Positions 7,584-8,304 of a stretch of DNA of 8,304 nucleotides are shown one piece after another; position 1 is the first letter of the stretch, and each line of letters starts with the position of its first letter. The position numbers were made by a program, and so were the translations under genes. This stretch comes from SAR324 cluster bacterium (GTDB taxonomy: Bacteria; SAR324; NAC60-12), in contig JAKUUF010000059.1 in the NCBI GenBank assembly GCA_022448705.1, positions 1 through 8,304 on the forward strand, written 5' to 3'. The notes beneath the pieces are model-generated. The model ran no database searches, had not been told where the DNA came from, and was given only the letters and a program-made list of their open reading frames with translations.

Positions 7584-7621
7584 CCATGCAGTCCGTATTT
7601 TTTTTGTTTCGGACTGCATGG
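7584..7621 (-). repeat. 12-bp perfect stem-loop at the 3' end of bioY
   Basis: CCATGCAGTCCG (7584-7595) and CGGACTGCATGG (7610-7621) are perfect inverted repeats separated by a 14-nt loop that holds eight consecutive T on the plus strand. The arm nearer bioY begins 17 nt past its stop codon, where a transcription terminator or 3'-end stabilising hairpin is expected. On the minus strand the loop is A-rich and the sequence after the stem (CTCTCCTGACC) has no U-tract, so it is not a standard intrinsic terminator. It may instead protect the bioY mRNA 3' end, or belong to a REP-like palindromic element with the neighbouring 18-bp palindrome. Confidence 0.7.
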
Positions 7622-7638
7622 TTGCAGCGTGCATTGTG

Positions 7639-8247
7639 CTACTGTTTCATCCGTTCAACATATTTCCAGACAGTAGGGAGCAGAACTGCCGCCATGGCGA
7701 TTTTCAACAAGTCTCCCGGAATGAAGGGATACAGTCCTAAGTCAAGAACCGGTTTATCCCAGCCAATGAAATTGCCCAGCCAGATTAAACCGGACGTGTA
7801 AAGCAGGACGTTGCCTGCAAGCAGAGGAACAATCAGTTTAAAATAACTTCGGTCAAAACCTCTTTCAGCAAACCATCCGCAGGCAACCGCGGCAAGGAAA
7901 AACCCGTAAAGGTAACCTGCAGTAGGTCCCATCAAAACGATCATTCCGCCTTTGCCTCCAGCAAATACAGGCAAACCAATGGCACCTTCGACAACATACA
8001 ATGCCACGGTAATCCCTCCCAGTCTCCAGCCGTAAGTCAGTCCGATCAGAATTACCGCGAATGTCTGCATTGTCAGAGGAACCGGATAAAAAGGGACTGA
8101 AATTTGAGCGCAGAGAGCGATCAGAGCCGATCCTGCAATAGTGATAGTCACGTAAAGGGAAATTTTATTTGAGTTGTTTTCAGCTTTATCCAGAACAAGA
8201 GTTTCAAACAAACTTGGATAAGTTAACATCTGGTCCTGGTTTTTCAT
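7639..8247 (-). CDS. bioY: Biotin transporter BioY (ECF substrate-binding S component)
   Basis: BioY is the membrane S component that captures biotin, working with the ECF energy module (BioM/BioN or a shared module) or, as reported for some solitary BioY proteins, by itself. The 202-residue length is typical. Hydrophobic segments lie near residues 29-48, 61-75, 77-95, 104-125, 136-158 and 177-192. Signature stretches are AQISVPFYPVPLTMQTFAV (47-65), GLPVFAGGKGG (91-101), GPTAGYLYGF (107-116) and PFIPGDLLKIAMAA (174-187). The ATG at 8247 is supported by AAGGTG just upstream, giving a 28-residue hydrophilic N-terminus; a Met7 start would have no such support. No bioM, bioN or biotin-synthesis gene is in the window. 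Only 57 nt upstream are visible, AT-rich, with no BirA- or BioR-type operator that I recognise. The wording resembles proteobacterial BioY proteins. Confidence 0.95.
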   Translation of the reverse strand: MKNQDQMLTYPSLFETLVLDKAENNSNKISLYVTITIAGSALIALCAQISVPFYPVPLTMQTFAVILIGLTYGWRLGGITVALYVVEGAIGLPVFAGGKGGMIVLMGPTAGYLYGFFLAAVACGWFAERGFDRSYFKLIVPLLAGNVLLYTSGLIWLGNFIGWDKPVLDLGLYPFIPGDLLKIAMAAVLLPTVWKYVERMKQ

Positions 8248-8251
8248 TGTG

Positions 8252-8257
8252 CACCTT
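8252..8257 (-). promoter_or_regulatory. Shine-Dalgarno site of bioY
   Basis: AAGGTG on the minus strand, with 4 nt between it and the ATG at 8247, fits the anti-Shine-Dalgarno sequence and fixes the bioY start. It is the only clear ribosome-binding site among the seven genes here. Confidence 0.65.
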
Positions 8258-8304
8258 ATTAAAAATTAGAATTCAGAAACTTTTTTTTGAACTTCCGAGC
8301 AACA

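Larger units (their letters stand above)
7124..7638. other. 515-nt AT-rich intergenic region between the aminotransferase and bioY
   Basis: No recognisable gene family is encoded here. The region holds, from low to high coordinates, a candidate minus-strand promoter for the aminotransferase (7170-7200), the 10-bp palindrome TGCATATGCA (7261-7270), a bulged hairpin (7397-7420), an 18-bp perfect palindrome (7557-7574) and a 12-bp perfect stem-loop (7584-7621). Several short ORFs look more protein-like than random AT-rich sequence: 7247-7378 plus (TTG start, 43 residues, ending LLPRDTSGINN), 7482-7568 plus (ATG start, 28 residues, beginning MEKQQEQAAECADM), and 7251-7361 minus (ATG start, 36 residues, beginning MCLEEEGTQILLQI). 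None has a good ribosome-binding site or a recognised family, so I do not call them genes. A decayed gene is possible. Confidence 0.6.

Noticed and set aside
7511..7801. 96-residue plus-strand ORF crossing the palindromes and the 3' end of bioY
   Set aside because: More than half is antisense to the clearly coding bioY, its composition is not protein-like (rich in Arg, Phe and Cys), and it has no ribosome-binding site or family.

Overview
The window carries seven protein-coding genes, all on the minus strand. In transcription order, from high to low coordinates, they are bioY (biotin uptake), a class V PLP aminotransferase, queG (epoxyqueuosine reductase), a short-chain dehydrogenase, adk (adenylate kinase), mnmG (tRNA wobble-uridine modification) and a DMT/EamA transporter. 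All seven reading frames are intact. I see no transposase, phage gene, CRISPR array, rRNA or tRNA. The large plus-strand ORFs are antisense shadows of these genes.

Organism: a bacterium of moderate GC content (low to mid 40s percent by eye) with very AT-rich gaps. Adk is the long-LID form without zinc cysteines, usual in Gram-negative bacteria. BioY resembles proteobacterial versions, while the MnmG wording in several motifs is not typical of alpha- or gammaproteobacteria. I infer a proteobacterium in the broad sense, perhaps a delta-like or SAR324-like lineage, but the sequence alone does not settle this. Six of the seven starts lack a recognisable Shine-Dalgarno sequence; only bioY has one.

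Layout: (1) 8247-7639 bioY, followed by a 515-nt gap with two strong palindromes, a third hairpin and some short protein-like ORFs. (2) 7123-4778, the aminotransferase and queG, 9 nt apart and probably one operon. (3) 4638-3925, a stand-alone SDR gene with gaps of 139 nt upstream and 238 nt downstream. (4) 3686-3021 adk. (5) 2899-102, mnmG and the DMT transporter, which overlap by 4 nt (TTGA) and end at an A/U-rich intrinsic terminator at 5-31. A candidate promoter and a leader hairpin lie just before mnmG.

The genes are mainly housekeeping. Two act on tRNA wobble position 34: QueG finishes queuosine and MnmG makes cmnm5U/nm5U. I found no clear evidence of a new multi-gene system. The items most worth a second look are the palindromic 3' region of bioY, the structured mnmG leader, the divergent FAD-domain motif in MnmG, and the unassigned substrate of the aminotransferase next to queG.
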